Below are positions 7,876 through 17,297 of a stretch of 64,000 bases of DNA, piece by piece (the first letter of the stretch is position 1; the number at the start of each line of letters is the position of its first letter). The DNA comes from Burkholderia pyrrocinia (GTDB lineage: Bacteria > Pseudomonadota > Gammaproteobacteria > Burkholderiales > Burkholderiaceae), in NCBI RefSeq assembly GCF_018417535.1, contig NZ_CP070977.1, positions 992,001 to 1,056,000 of the forward strand, written 5' to 3'. Position numbers and translations under genes: made by a program. The notes beneath the pieces are model-generated. The model saw only the letters and a list, made by a program, of their open reading frames with translations. It was not told the DNA's origin and did no database searches.

Positions 7876-9066
7876 ATGACCGTACGCACTCCCTTTCCGC
7901 CGCTGACGATTCGCGGCCGCACCTTGTTGCCTGTCGTGCAGGGCGGCATGGGCGTCGGCATCTCTGCGCATCGGCTGGCGGGCAGCGTCGCGCGCGAAGG
8001 TGCGGTCGGCACGATCGCGAGCATCGACCTGCGTCACCATCATGCGGACCTGCTCGCGCGTTGCCGCGCGCAACCCGATCGCGCCACGCTCGAGGCCGCG
8101 AACCTCGACGCGCTGGCGCGCGAGATTCGTCTCGCGAAGACCTACAGCGAAGGGCGCGGGATGATCGCGGTCAACGTGATGAAGGCGGTGAGCGCGCATG
8201 CGGACTACGTGCGGGTTGCGTGCGACGAGGGCGCCGACGCGATCGTGATGGGCGCGGGCCTGCCGCTCGATCTGCCCGATCTCACGCAAGGACACGACAT
8301 CGCGCTGATCCCGATCCTGTCGGACAGCCGCGGGATCGCGCTCGTGCTGAAGAAGTGGATGAAGAAGGGGCGCCTGCCCGATGCGATCGTGATCGAGCAT
8401 CCGGCGCACGCGGGCGGCCACCTCGGCGTCACGCAGATCGACGACATGCACGATCACCGTTTCGATTTCGCGCGCGTGCTCGACGAGACCGCGCAGGTGA
8501 TGGCGTCGCTTGGCCTCGCGCGCGACACGATCCCGCTGATCGTGGCGGGCGGGATCAACAGTCACGACGCGGTGCGCGCGGCGCTCGCGGCCGGCGCGAA
8601 CGGCGTGCAGGTCGGGACGCCGTTCGCGGTGACGGAAGAAGGCGATGCGCATCCGGATTTCAAGCGCGTGCTTGCCGATGCGGCACCCGACGACATCGTC
8701 GAATTCGTCAGCGTGACGGGGCTGCCCGCGCGTGCGGTGAAGACGCCGTGGCTCGATCGTTACCTGCGCAACGAGACGCGCATCCGCAACAAGCTCGGCG
8801 CATTCAAGCAGCGCTGTCCGACCGCGCTCGAATGCCTGAGCGTATGCGGTTTGCGCGACGGCATCGAGAAGTTCGGCCATTTCTGCATCGACACGCGGCT
8901 GGCGGCCGCGCTGCGCGGCGACGTCGCGAACGGGCTGTTCTTCCGCGGCCGCGAAGCGTTGCCGTTCGGCCGCGCGATCCGCAGCGTGCGCGATTTGCTC
9001 GATCTGCTGCTGACGGGCTGTGCGACCGAGCCTGCGGCAAACCGTCCCACGTTTACGCTGGCTTGA
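7876..9066 (+). CDS. Nitronate monooxygenase (2-nitropropane dioxygenase family)
   Basis: 396 aa FMN-dependent TIM-barrel enzyme that oxidises alkyl nitronates. Seen: QGGMGVGIS near the N-terminus (flavin phosphate region), EHPAHAGGHLG (catalytic His region with the AGGH motif), IVAGGIN and GANGVQVGTPFAVTEE for FMN binding. The C-terminal extension with CPTALECLSVCGLRDG and FCIDTRLAAALRGD is typical of the longer bacterial subgroup. Start ATG 7876 is the first Met in frame that begins conserved sequence. Its stop codon lies inside the FNR-type box in front of ompW. Confidence 0.9.
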   Translation: MTVRTPFPPLTIRGRTLLPVVQGGMGVGISAHRLAGSVAREGAVGTIASIDLRHHHADLLARCRAQPDRATLEAANLDALAREIRLAKTYSEGRGMIAVNVMKAVSAHADYVRVACDEGADAIVMGAGLPLDLPDLTQGHDIALIPILSDSRGIALVLKKWMKKGRLPDAIVIEHPAHAGGHLGVTQIDDMHDHRFDFARVLDETAQVMASLGLARDTIPLIVAGGINSHDAVRAALAAGANGVQVGTPFAVTEEGDAHPDFKRVLADAAPDDIVEFVSVTGLPARAVKTPWLDRYLRNETRIRNKLGAFKQRCPTALECLSVCGLRDGIEKFGHFCIDTRLAAALRGDVANGLFFRGREALPFGRAIRSVRDLLDLLLTGCATEPAANRPTFTLA

Positions 9067-9076
9067 CGGATATCAA
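9063..9076. promoter_or_regulatory. FNR/ANR-type box before ompW
   Basis: TTGACGGATATCAA matches TTGAT-N4-ATCAA at 9 of 10 defined bases. It overlaps the stop codon of the upstream gene and is centred about 62 bp before the ompW ATG. OmpW genes of enteric bacteria are FNR-controlled (family knowledge), so oxygen control of this porin is plausible. A second small inverted repeat, GAATGG-AAA-CCATTC (9101-9115), lies next to the ribosome-binding region. Confidence 0.6.
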
Positions 9077-9131
9077 GATACAGAAAAGACCCTGCAGGGA
9101 GAATGGAAACCATTCTTTGGGGGTCCGTACC

Positions 9132-9773
9132 ATGCATAAAACGATTCGAACTTGTGTCACCGCTGCCGCCGTCGCGGCAAGCCTCGTCGCGATGCCGTCG
9201 CTGTCGCACGCGGCGTCGCCGGGCGACGGCATCAACCAGGGTGACGTACTGGTTCGCCTGCGCGCGATCAGCATCCAGCCGAACGAGCGCGCGAGCGACA
9301 CGCTGGGCGCGCTCAACGTCGGCGTGAACAACGCGATCGTGCCCGAGCTCGACTTCACGTACATGATCCGCGACTACCTCGGCGTCGAGCTGATCCTCGG
9401 CACGTCGCGGCACCAGTTGACGTCGAGCCTCGGCAACCTCGGCGGCGTGGGCGTGCTGCCGCCGACGCTGCTGCTGCAGTACCACTTCAACCATGCCGGC
9501 AAGGTGCGTCCGTACGTCGGCGCGGGGTTGAACTACACGTACTTCTACAACAACGGGCTCAACGTCGGCGGGCAGGGCGTGTCGATCAACAAGAGCAGCT
9601 TCGGTCCCGCACTGCAGTTCGGCATCGACGTGCAGGTGACGAAGAAGGTGTTCATGAACGTCGACGTGAAGAAGATCTGGATGAGCACCGATGCGACGCT
9701 CGGCGACAAGGGCATCGGCACGCTGCACATCGATCCGCTGATCGTCGGCGTGGGCGTCGGGATGAAGTTCTAG
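9132..9773 (+). CDS. ompW: OmpW family outer-membrane protein
   Basis: 213 aa; signal peptide ending SHA (about residue 29), then an eight-stranded barrel with the family landmarks GDVLVRLRAISIQPN, ELDFTYMIRDYLGVEL, LLLQYHFN, RPYVGAGLNYTYFYN and a final strand ending in Phe. OmpW forms a narrow hydrophobic channel in the outer membrane. Start ATG 9132 follows GGGGG. Preceded by an FNR/ANR-type box and followed by a strong terminator, so it is a single-gene unit. Confidence 0.93.
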   Translation: MHKTIRTCVTAAAVAASLVAMPSLSHAASPGDGINQGDVLVRLRAISIQPNERASDTLGALNVGVNNAIVPELDFTYMIRDYLGVELILGTSRHQLTSSLGNLGGVGVLPPTLLLQYHFNHAGKVRPYVGAGLNYTYFYNNGLNVGGQGVSINKSSFGPALQFGIDVQVTKKVFMNVDVKKIWMSTDATLGDKGIGTLHIDPLIVGVGVGMKF

Positions 9774-9803
9774 ACGCAGCAGGAAAGAACAGAGTTGGGG
9801 TTG

Positions 9804-9835
9804 GCGGCATGGCGGTCGGCATGCCGCTTTTTTTT
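9804..9835 (+). terminator. Rho-independent terminator after ompW
   Basis: Stem GCGGCATG / CATGCCGC around an 8-base loop, followed by eight T residues. Confidence 0.9.
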
Positions 9836-9846
9836 GCGCGGCGGAT

Positions 9847-10050
9847 TTACAGCTTGTCGTACTGGAAGCGCATCGCGGTGCCTTCGCGCGTGATGCGCTC
9901 CCACACCGCGCGCTTTTCGTCGTCGCTCAGGAACACCCAGTTCGACACTTCGGCGGCCGTGCGGCCGCAGCCCTTGCAGACTTCGTCGAAGAGGGTCGAG
10001 CACACGCCGATGCAGGGGCTGTCGGGCAGGTCGTGAAGATTGGAGGCCAT
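9847..10050 (-). CDS. DUF1289 family small cysteine-rich protein
   Basis: 67 aa, with the family cysteine pattern CIGVC...CKGCGRT followed by W and a basic C-terminal helix (SDDEKRAVWERI). These proteins probably bind metal; function not established. The start at MASNLHDLPDSP gives normal family length; an upstream ATG at 10086 is possible and no clear Shine-Dalgarno sequence separates the two. Convergent with ompW. Confidence 0.8.
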   Translation of the reverse strand: MASNLHDLPDSPCIGVCSTLFDEVCKGCGRTAAEVSNWVFLSDDEKRAVWERITREGTAMRFQYDKL

Positions 10051-10582
10051 CGGGAGGGTTCGCGCAGTTGAATCGTCAGCCGTCATTTTAATGCATCGCG
10101 GCCGATCGGCCCGGCGGGTGCGGCCGGTGTGCCGTACCGGCGCAGCGTCATGACAGGGCGGCCGGTCGGTCCGGCACGGCAGCACGGCAATGGCTGGCCG
10201 ACGGGATTGCCCGCCAGGCGCCTGACGCCAGGCGACTGTGCGCGAAGCGCGCCGCGATTTCACCGGTGAAACGGCGGTGTGCGCAACCGTTGGACGCGCG
10301 ACTCGCGCGGCCGGCGAACGCGGTTTCGCCGCAGCCTGTTTTTCCCGGTGGACAGCCGCCGATTACCCGATAGAATTCCCCTCGGAATACCCGGCTGCAC
10401 GGGCGGCCTGACTGGCCGGCAGCGGTATTCTGTTCCGTTTGCGCGACACCGGCATGATTTTTTTGTGACGGAGCGCGAATGGTGGTAGTTTTCGGGGTTT
10501 TCGAGGGGCGGAGCGCCAGAATTCACCGCCGTGACGAGGCAGAAGGCAGCCGGACAAACGGTCCGGCCGGAGGGAGAACGGG
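10051..10582. other. Gene-free intergenic region upstream of potF
   Basis: No convincing gene on either strand. The right end (10440-10580) is less GC-rich, with a run of T near 10460, and is the likely promoter region of potF; I could not assign a confident -35/-10 pair. Confidence 0.5.
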
Positions 10583-11677
10583 ATGAAAGCAAAGGTAGTG
10601 GGCCGGTTCGCAGCGCTCGCGCTGTGCGTGGGTGCATCGGCGGCAGCGGCGAAGGATACGCAGCTCAATATCTATAACTGGTCGGACTACATTGCGAAGG
10701 ACACGATCCCGAACTTCGAGAAGCAGGCGGGCGTCAAGGTCCGCTACGACAACTACGACAGCGACGACACGCTGCAGGCGAAGCTGCTGACGGGCAGCTC
10801 GGGCTACGACATCGTCGTGCCGACCAGCAACTACGCGGGCAAGCAGATCGCCGCCGGCATCTTCGCGCCGCTCGACAAGTCGAAGCTGCCGAATCTCAAG
10901 TACCTCGATCCGCAACTGATGGCGCTTGTCGCCGGCGCGGACCCGGGCAACAAGTACTCGGTGCCCTGGGCGTACGGCACGACGGGTCTCGCGTACAACC
11001 TGACGAAGGCGCAGCAGGCGCTCGGCAAGGTGCCGCTCGACAACTGGGACATCCTGTTCAAGCCGGAAAACCTCGCGAAGCTGAAGACCTGCGGCGTGTC
11101 GGTGCTCGACGCGCCCGACCAGATGTTCGCGGCTGCGCTGCACTACATCGGCAAGGATCCGATGAGCACGAACCCGGCCGACTACAAGGCCGCGATGGAA
11201 GTGCTGAAGAAGATCCGCCCGTACATCACGCAATTCAACTCGTCCGGCTACATCAACGACCTGGTCGGCGGCGACATCTGCTTCGCGTTCGGCTGGTCGG
11301 GCGACGTCGTGATCGCGAAGCATCGCGCGATCGAGGCGAAGAAGCCGTACAAGGTCGAGTACTACATTCCGAAGGGCGGCGCGCCGGTGTGGTTCGACGT
11401 GATGGCGATCCCGAAGGACGCGAAGAACAAGGACGCCGCGCTGCAGTGGATCAACTACATCGAGGATCCGAAGGTGCACGCGGCGATCACGAACGCGGTG
11501 TACTACCCGAGCGCCAACGCCGAGGCACGCAAGTACGTGCGGCCCGACGTCGCGAACGACCCGGCCGTCTACCCGCCGGCCGATGTCGTGAAGACGCTGT
11601 TCCTGCTCAAGCCGCTGCCGCCTGAAATCCAGCGCCTGCAGACGCGTCTGTGGACCGAGCTGAAGTCGGGCCGCTGA
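10583..11677 (+). CDS. potF: Putrescine/polyamine ABC transporter, periplasmic binding protein
   Basis: 364 aa with a signal peptide ending ASAAAA. The mature protein begins with LNIYNWSDYIAKDTIPNFEK, the hallmark of PotD/PotF binding proteins, and contains YDIVVPTSNY, PWAYGTTGLAYN and FGWSGDV segments lining the polyamine site. GGGAGA precedes ATG 10583. It delivers putrescine-like polyamines to the PotGHI membrane complex encoded downstream. The hairpin between potF and potG could make potF expression higher than that of the transporter genes. Confidence 0.92.
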   Translation: MKAKVVGRFAALALCVGASAAAAKDTQLNIYNWSDYIAKDTIPNFEKQAGVKVRYDNYDSDDTLQAKLLTGSSGYDIVVPTSNYAGKQIAAGIFAPLDKSKLPNLKYLDPQLMALVAGADPGNKYSVPWAYGTTGLAYNLTKAQQALGKVPLDNWDILFKPENLAKLKTCGVSVLDAPDQMFAAALHYIGKDPMSTNPADYKAAMEVLKKIRPYITQFNSSGYINDLVGGDICFAFGWSGDVVIAKHRAIEAKKPYKVEYYIPKGGAPVWFDVMAIPKDAKNKDAALQWINYIEDPKVHAAITNAVYYPSANAEARKYVRPDVANDPAVYPPADVVKTLFLLKPLPPEIQRLQTRLWTELKSGR

Positions 11678-11705
11678 CGCGAGCCGAAGTGAGCCAGCAG
11701 TCATG

Positions 11706-11731
11706 AAGCCCCTGGTGCCCCCGGGGGCTTT
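11706..11731 (+). terminator. Attenuator-like hairpin between potF and potG
   Basis: AAGCCCC / GGGGCTT stem with an 11-base loop and a short T run. Placed inside the operon, it probably limits read-through rather than ending the transcript. Confidence 0.55.
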
Positions 11732-11764
11732 GTTCGTTCAAACGCAGGAGAGAAGCAGCACATC

Positions 11765-12925
11765 ATGAATAGCCAGTCGGGTGCGCCGGTCGCGGGCGCA
11801 CCGTCCTCCGTTTTCTCCTCCGGCGCCGATGCGCGCGCCGAGAATTTTGTCCAGATCGTCGACGTCGTGAAGAAATTCGGCGACACCGAAGCCGTGCGCA
11901 GCGTCAACCTGACCGTGCGCCAGGGCGAGCTGTTCGCGCTGCTCGGCAGCTCGGGCTGCGGCAAGTCGACGTTGCTGCGGATGCTCGCGGGCCTCGAGAC
12001 GGTCACGTCGGGCAAGATCCTGATCGACGGCGAGGACCTCGCGCAGATGCCGCCGTACAAGCGGCCCGTGAACATGATGTTCCAGTCGTATGCGCTGTTC
12101 CCGCACATGTCGGTCGAGTCGAACGTCGCGTTCGGCCTCAAGCAGGAAGGCACGCCGAAGGCCGAGCTGAAGGAGCGCGTCGCGTCGGCGCTCGAACTCG
12201 TGCAGATGAGCAAGTACGCGAAGCGCAAGCCGCATCAGCTCTCCGGCGGCCAGCAGCAGCGCGTCGCGCTCGCGCGTTCGCTGGTCAAGCGCCCGAAGCT
12301 GTTGCTGCTCGACGAGCCGATGTCCGCGCTCGACAAGCAGATCCGCCAGCGCACGCAGATCGAGCTCGTCAACATCCTGAACAAGGTCGGCGTCACCTGC
12401 ATGATGGTCACGCACGACCAGGAAGAAGCGATGACGATGGCGAACCGCCTCGCGGTGATGAGCGAAGGGCAGATCGTGCAGATCGGCTCGCCGAACGAAG
12501 TCTACGAATATCCGAACAGCCGCTTCTCGGCCGAGTTCATCGGCTCGACGAACCTGTTCGACGGCGTGACCGTCGAGGACGAACCCGATCACGTGTACAT
12601 CGAATCGCCGGAACTGCCGAGCCGGCTGTACGTGAGCCACGGGATCTCGGGCCCGCTCGGGATGCCGGTCACGGTGTCGGTGCGCCCCGAGCGGATCGCG
12701 CTCACGCGCAAGCCGCCCGAAGGCGCGTTCAACTGGGCGCGCGGCAGGATCAGCAACGTCGCGTACATGGGCGGTTATTCGCTGTATCACGTGAAGCTCG
12801 ACGCGGGCAAGACGGTGATCGCGAACGTATCGAGCCTCGCGATTTCCGAGCTCGACACGCCGGCGCTCGGCGACGAGATCTACGTGCGCTGGAGCGCGAC
12901 CGCGGGCGTGGTGCTGACGTCATGA
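11765..12925 (+). CDS. potG: Polyamine ABC transporter ATP-binding protein
   Basis: 386 aa. Walker A GSSGCGKST (61-69), Q-loop MMFQSYALFPH, signature LSGGQQQR (159-166), Walker B LLLLDEP (179-185), switch His in THDQEEA, and a C-terminal TOBE-type regulatory domain from about residue 290 (VSVRPERIAL). Energises uptake of polyamines at the inner membrane. Stop overlaps the potH start. Confidence 0.94.
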   Translation: MNSQSGAPVAGAPSSVFSSGADARAENFVQIVDVVKKFGDTEAVRSVNLTVRQGELFALLGSSGCGKSTLLRMLAGLETVTSGKILIDGEDLAQMPPYKRPVNMMFQSYALFPHMSVESNVAFGLKQEGTPKAELKERVASALELVQMSKYAKRKPHQLSGGQQQRVALARSLVKRPKLLLLDEPMSALDKQIRQRTQIELVNILNKVGVTCMMVTHDQEEAMTMANRLAVMSEGQIVQIGSPNEVYEYPNSRFSAEFIGSTNLFDGVTVEDEPDHVYIESPELPSRLYVSHGISGPLGMPVTVSVRPERIALTRKPPEGAFNWARGRISNVAYMGGYSLYHVKLDAGKTVIANVSSLAISELDTPALGDEIYVRWSATAGVVLTS

Positions 12926-13848
12926 GCGCGTTCAAGTCCCTGCTCGAGTGGCCGGTGCGGCGCTTCAACCTGACGGGCGCCACGGCGGTCGTCGCCGGGC
13001 CGTTCACGTGGCTCGTGCTGTTCTTCCTCGTACCGTTCGTGCTGGTCGTCAAGATCAGCTTCGCGGAGCTGCAGCTCGGCATCCCGCCGTACACGGAGCT
13101 CGCGTCGTACGCGGACGGTGTCGTGCACGTCGCGCTGAACCTGTCGCACTACGCGTTCCTGTTCACCGACAGCCTGTATTTCGCGACCTACGTGAACTCG
13201 GTGTGGGTGGCCGCGGTCACGACGCTGCTGTGTCTGCTGATCGGCTATCCGATGGCGTACTACATCGCGCGCTCGAACCCGGCGACCCGCAACCTGCTGA
13301 TGATGGGCGTGATGCTGCCGTTCTGGACGTCGTTCCTGATCCGCGTGTATGCGTGGATCGGCATCCTGAAGAACAACGGCCTGCTGAACAACTTCCTGAT
13401 GTGGATCGGCCTGACCCATACGCCGATCGAGCTGTACCGCACGAACTACGCGGTGTACATCGGGATGGTGTATTCGTACCTGCCGTTCCTCGTGATGCCG
13501 CTCTACGCGCACCTCGTGAAGATGGACCTGCGCCTGCTCGAGGCCGCGTACGACCTCGGCGCGAAACCGTGGAAGGCGTTCGTGCAGATCACGCTGCCGC
13601 TGTCGAAGAACGGGATCATCGCGGGCTGCCTGCTCGTGTTCATCCCGGCGGTCGGCGAGTACGTGATCCCGGAACTGCTCGGCGGCGCGAACACGCTGAT
13701 GATCGGCCGCGTGATGTGGAATGAGTTCTTCAACAACGCAGACTGGCCGATGGCGTCGGCGGTGACCTGCGCGATGGTGCTGCTGCTGCTCGTGCCGATG
13801 GCGATGTTCCAGCACTTCCAGGCGAAGGAGCAGGAGGCCCGCCGATGA
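12922..13848 (+). CDS. potH: Polyamine ABC transporter permease
   Basis: 308 aa, six predicted membrane helices after a cytoplasmic N-terminus. The EAA loop that docks the ATPase is seen as EAAYDLGAKPWKAFVQITLPLS. Overlaps potG and potI by ATGA on both ends, indicating translational coupling in potFGHI. Confidence 0.93.
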   Translation: MSAFKSLLEWPVRRFNLTGATAVVAGPFTWLVLFFLVPFVLVVKISFAELQLGIPPYTELASYADGVVHVALNLSHYAFLFTDSLYFATYVNSVWVAAVTTLLCLLIGYPMAYYIARSNPATRNLLMMGVMLPFWTSFLIRVYAWIGILKNNGLLNNFLMWIGLTHTPIELYRTNYAVYIGMVYSYLPFLVMPLYAHLVKMDLRLLEAAYDLGAKPWKAFVQITLPLSKNGIIAGCLLVFIPAVGEYVIPELLGGANTLMIGRVMWNEFFNNADWPMASAVTCAMVLLLLVPMAMFQHFQAKEQEARR

Positions 13849-14666
13849 AGCCGAATCGTTACCTGCAGTTCGCGGCGCTGTTTGCCGGTTTCGCGTTCCT
13901 GTACATCCCGATCCTCAGCCTGATCGTCTATTCGTTCAACGAGTCGAAGCTCGTCACCGTGTGGTCGGGCTTCTCGTTCCGCTGGTACTCGGCGCTCGTC
14001 GAGGACGACGAGCTGCTGACGGCCGCGTGGCTGTCGCTGAGGATCGGCGTGCTGACCGCGTTCGCGTCGGTGTTCATCGGCACGTGGGCCGGCTTCGTGC
14101 TCGCGCGGATGGGGCGCTTTCGCGGCTTCGCGCTGTTCAGCGGGATGATCAACGCGCCGCTCGTGATTCCCGAGGTGATCCAGGGGATCTCGCTGCTGCT
14201 GCTGTTCATCGAACTGGCGAAGTGGATCGGCTGGCCGGCCGAGCGTGGCGTCTTCACGATCTGGCTCGGCCACGTGATGCTGTGCATCTCGTATGTCGCG
14301 ATCATCGTGCAGTCGCGCGTGCGCGAGCTGAATCCGTCGCTCGAAGAAGCCGCGCTCGATCTCGGCGCGACGCCGCTGAAGGTGTTCTTCACGATCACGC
14401 TGCCGCTGATCTCGCAGGCATTGATCGCGGGCTGGCTGCTGTCGTTCACGCTGTCGATCGACGACCTCGTGTTGTCGGCGTTCCTGTCGGGCCCCGGCTC
14501 GACGACGCTGCCGCTCGTCGTGTTCTCGCGCGTGCGTCTCGGGCTGAACCCGGAAATGAACGCGCTCGCGACGCTGTTCATCGTCGCGGTGACGGCCGGC
14601 GTCGTGATCGCGAACTTCGTGATGCTGCGCCAGGAGCGCAAGCGGCTGGCGGGGTTCGCGACCTGA
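13845..14666 (+). CDS. potI: Polyamine ABC transporter permease
   Basis: 273 aa, six membrane helices, with the EAA-type loop EEAALDLGATPLKVFFTITLP. Second permease subunit of the PotFGHI importer; forms the channel with PotH. Last gene of the operon; followed by a strong bidirectional terminator. Confidence 0.93.
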   Translation: MKPNRYLQFAALFAGFAFLYIPILSLIVYSFNESKLVTVWSGFSFRWYSALVEDDELLTAAWLSLRIGVLTAFASVFIGTWAGFVLARMGRFRGFALFSGMINAPLVIPEVIQGISLLLLFIELAKWIGWPAERGVFTIWLGHVMLCISYVAIIVQSRVRELNPSLEEAALDLGATPLKVFFTITLPLISQALIAGWLLSFTLSIDDLVLSAFLSGPGSTTLPLVVFSRVRLGLNPEMNALATLFIVAVTAGVVIANFVMLRQERKRLAGFAT

Positions 14667-14699
14667 CGCCCGCTGCGGTTACAACTGCAACTGCAACTA

Positions 14700-14743
14700 A
14701 AAACGCCCGGTGCCGACGATGAGTCGGGCCGGGCGTTTTGTTT
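14700..14743. terminator. Bidirectional terminator between potI and tauE-like gene
   Basis: AAAACGCCCGG / CCGGGCGTTTT (11 bp) with an inner CCGAC/GTCGG stem; A run on the left and T run on the right allow it to end both convergent transcripts. Confidence 0.88.
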
Positions 14744-14772
14744 GGCGGCGCGTACCTGCAGCCGCCGGCGGC

Positions 14773-15579
14773 TCAAGCGCCGAACGCCGCCTTCGCAAGC
14801 AACCCGAGCGCGACGAATACGAGCACGGCCGCGAAGCCGGCCTGCACGTGTCGCGCGGCAAGGTGCCGCGATGCGCCGCGGCCGGCGGCCATGCCGAGCG
14901 CGGTCGCGACGGTGAACCACAGCGTCACGTCGAGCGGCGCGCGCGTGCCCGACACGAGGGTCGCGAACATGCCGCCGGTGCCGACCAGCGCGATCACCAT
15001 CAGCGACGTCGCGACGACACCGTGCATCGACACGTTCGTAAACTTGCGCAGCATCGGCACGATCACGAAGCCGCCGCCGACGCCGAGCAGCCCCGTCATC
15101 AGTCCCGTTACCGCGCCGGTCGACGCAAGCGCGAAGCCGACCGGCCAGGACCACACGAGACGGCCCGTATCGGGATTCACGCGGCCGACGCACAGCGGCG
15201 ACGCGTCCGCGTCGATGGGTGCCTGCCGCAGCGCCTGCCGCAGCAAGCGGCCGGCGACGACCAGCATCGTCAGCGCGAACAGCGTGAGCAGCAGGCGCTG
15301 CGGCAGCACGTGCGCGAGCCGCACGCCGAGCGTGGTCAGCGGCACGCCGGCCACGGCCATCAGCAGCGCCGCGCGATAGCGCACGAGCCCGCGGCGAAAG
15401 CCTTCGAGCGCGCCGAGCGCGGCACTGCCGGCCACCGCGACGAGTGCGACGGGCGTGGCCTGCTGCATCGGCCAGCCCATGCCGACGACGAGCGCGGGCA
15501 CCGCGAGAATGCCGCCGCCGGCGCCGGTCAGGCCGAGCACGGCGCCGACGAAGCCGCCCAGTACGAGGGAAATCAGCAT
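14773..15579 (-). CDS. Sulfite exporter TauE/SafE family protein
   Basis: 268 aa with about eight membrane helices and the duplicated glycine-rich motifs GLTGAGGGILAVPAL (N-terminal half) and GLLGVGGGFVIVPML (C-terminal half) of the TauE/SafE family. It lies third in an operon after persulfide dioxygenase and SQR genes, so I infer export of sulfite made by the dioxygenase. Gap to the SQR gene is only 18 bp. Confidence 0.85.
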   Translation of the reverse strand: MLISLVLGGFVGAVLGLTGAGGGILAVPALVVGMGWPMQQATPVALVAVAGSAALGALEGFRRGLVRYRAALLMAVAGVPLTTLGVRLAHVLPQRLLLTLFALTMLVVAGRLLRQALRQAPIDADASPLCVGRVNPDTGRLVWSWPVGFALASTGAVTGLMTGLLGVGGGFVIVPMLRKFTNVSMHGVVATSLMVIALVGTGGMFATLVSGTRAPLDVTLWFTVATALGMAAGRGASRHLAARHVQAGFAAVLVFVALGLLAKAAFGA

Positions 15580-15597
15580 GACGTCATCGGGCTCCGG

Positions 15598-17268
15598 TCA
15601 ACCTGCGATCGCGGGCTTCGCGAGCCATTCGCGGCCCTTGAGCATCGCCTTCCAGTAAAGCGGCGGCAGCACGCGTTCCTTGAGCAGCCACGCGAGCCGC
15701 GACGGGCGCTTGCCGTCGATCAGCCATGCGGGGAAGGTCGGCGCGACCTTGCCGCCGTACAGGAACTCGGCGAGCACGATCTTGCCGCGCTCGACGGTGA
15801 GCGGGCATGAGCCGTAGCCGTCGTACGCGGCGTCGCCGTGCGCGCGGCCGAGCGATGCGAGCAGGTTGTGCGCGACGACGGGCGCCTGCTTGCGGGCAGC
15901 CGCGGCCGTCTTCGCATTGGTCGTGTTGGTGGCGTCGCCGAGCGCGTAGATGTCCGGAAAGTGCTTGTGCCGCAGCGTCGCCGGATCGACGTCGATCCAG
16001 CCGGCTGCGTCGGCGAGCGGGCTCGAACGCACGAAGTCGGGTGCCTTCTGCGGCGGCACGACGTGGATCATGTCGAACGAACGCACGACGGTTTCGTTGC
16101 CGCCGTCCGGCAGCGCGCGCGCGAATGTCGCACGGCGCGCGGGCCCGTCGATCGCGACGAGGTTATGGCCGAACGACAGCGCGATGTCGTAGCTTTTCAC
16201 ATACTCCATCAGTGCGGGCACGTAGTCGGCAACGCCGAACAGCGCGCCGCCCGCATTCAGGAACTCGACGTTCGCGGCTTCGAGGCGCCCCGCGCGCCGC
16301 CAGTGGTCGCACGACAGGTACATCGCCTTTTGCGGCGCGCCCGCGCACTTGATCGGCATCGGCGGCTGCGTGAAGAGCGCATGGCCGCCGCGGAACGCGC
16401 GGACGAGCTCCCACGTATACGGCGCGAGATCGTAGCGGTAGTTCGACGTGACGCCGTTGCTGCCGAGCGTGTCGGCGAGGCCTTCAATGGCGTGCCAGTC
16501 GAGCTTGAGCCCCGGGCACACGACGAGCTTGCGGTAACCGATGCGCCGGCAGTCGTCGAGCACGACCGTGTGCGCGTCGGGCTCGAAGCCCGCGACGGCG
16601 GCCTGGATCCGGTGCACGCCGCGCGGCAGCACGTCGGTCATCCTGCGCGCGGTCGTCTCGGGCCGGAATACGCCCGCGCCGACCATCGTCCAGCCCGGCT
16701 GGTAGTAGTGGACGTCGGCCGGATCGATCACCGCGATGTCGAGCGACGCATCGCGCGCGAGCAGGCTCGATGCGACCGCGATACCGGCCGCGCCCGCGCC
16801 GACGATCACGATGTCGTGCCGCGCGTCGACGGCCGGCGCCGCCTGCCGGCCGCCTTGCGTGACGCGCGATGCGAGCGCACGCAGGTCGTAGCCGGCCGCG
16901 CCGGCCGTCGCGACGATGTCGTTCAGCGGGCGCAGGCCCGCTTGCGACAGCGCCCACAGCGTGGCTGAACGCGTGCCGCTGCGGCAATACGCGAGCACCG
17001 GGCCGTCGAGCGACGCGACGAGCGCGCCGAACTGCGCGGCCTGGTCGTCGGTCACCTTGCCCGTATCGACCGGCAGGTAATGCACGTCGATGCCGAGCGG
17101 CGCGGCGGCCGCGCGGATCTCGGTGACGGTCGGCTGGTCGGGGCCTTCGCCGTCGGGCCGGTTGCAGACGATCGCGCGGATGCCTGCCGCGTGAAGCGCG
17201 GGCAGGTCGGCCGCCGCGATCTGCGGCGAGACCGACAGCGCGTCGGTCAGCTTGCGAATGGTGGTCAT
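15598..17268 (-). CDS. DUF442 (Blh-type) domain fused to sulfide:quinone oxidoreductase
   Basis: 556 aa. Residues 1-~135 form a DUF442/TIGR01244 phosphatase-like domain with the YCRSGTRS signature (Cys95), a fold also used for sulfur transfer. From residue 150 a flavoprotein starts (FAD motif VGAGAAG, 156-162) of the SQR family, with Cys251 (VVCPGLKLD), Cys308 in PIKCAGAPQK and Cys320; the redox-active pair is among these. It oxidises H2S to persulfide and reduces quinone at the membrane. DUF442 probably handles the persulfide product. Second gene of the operon, 29 bp after the dioxygenase gene; start ATG 17268 begins conserved MTTIRKLTDA. Confidence 0.88.
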   Translation of the reverse strand: MTTIRKLTDALSVSPQIAAADLPALHAAGIRAIVCNRPDGEGPDQPTVTEIRAAAAPLGIDVHYLPVDTGKVTDDQAAQFGALVASLDGPVLAYCRSGTRSATLWALSQAGLRPLNDIVATAGAAGYDLRALASRVTQGGRQAAPAVDARHDIVIVGAGAAGIAVASSLLARDASLDIAVIDPADVHYYQPGWTMVGAGVFRPETTARRMTDVLPRGVHRIQAAVAGFEPDAHTVVLDDCRRIGYRKLVVCPGLKLDWHAIEGLADTLGSNGVTSNYRYDLAPYTWELVRAFRGGHALFTQPPMPIKCAGAPQKAMYLSCDHWRRAGRLEAANVEFLNAGGALFGVADYVPALMEYVKSYDIALSFGHNLVAIDGPARRATFARALPDGGNETVVRSFDMIHVVPPQKAPDFVRSSPLADAAGWIDVDPATLRHKHFPDIYALGDATNTTNAKTAAAARKQAPVVAHNLLASLGRAHGDAAYDGYGSCPLTVERGKIVLAEFLYGGKVAPTFPAWLIDGKRPSRLAWLLKERVLPPLYWKAMLKGREWLAKPAIAG

Positions 17269-17297
17269 GTCGGGGTTCTCGGTTGGGGCGCTGGCGC

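Noticed and set aside
10051..10582. Possible small gene in the potF leader
   Set aside because: Frames present are Arg-rich, cross the divergent promoter area and lack ribosome sites or similarity.
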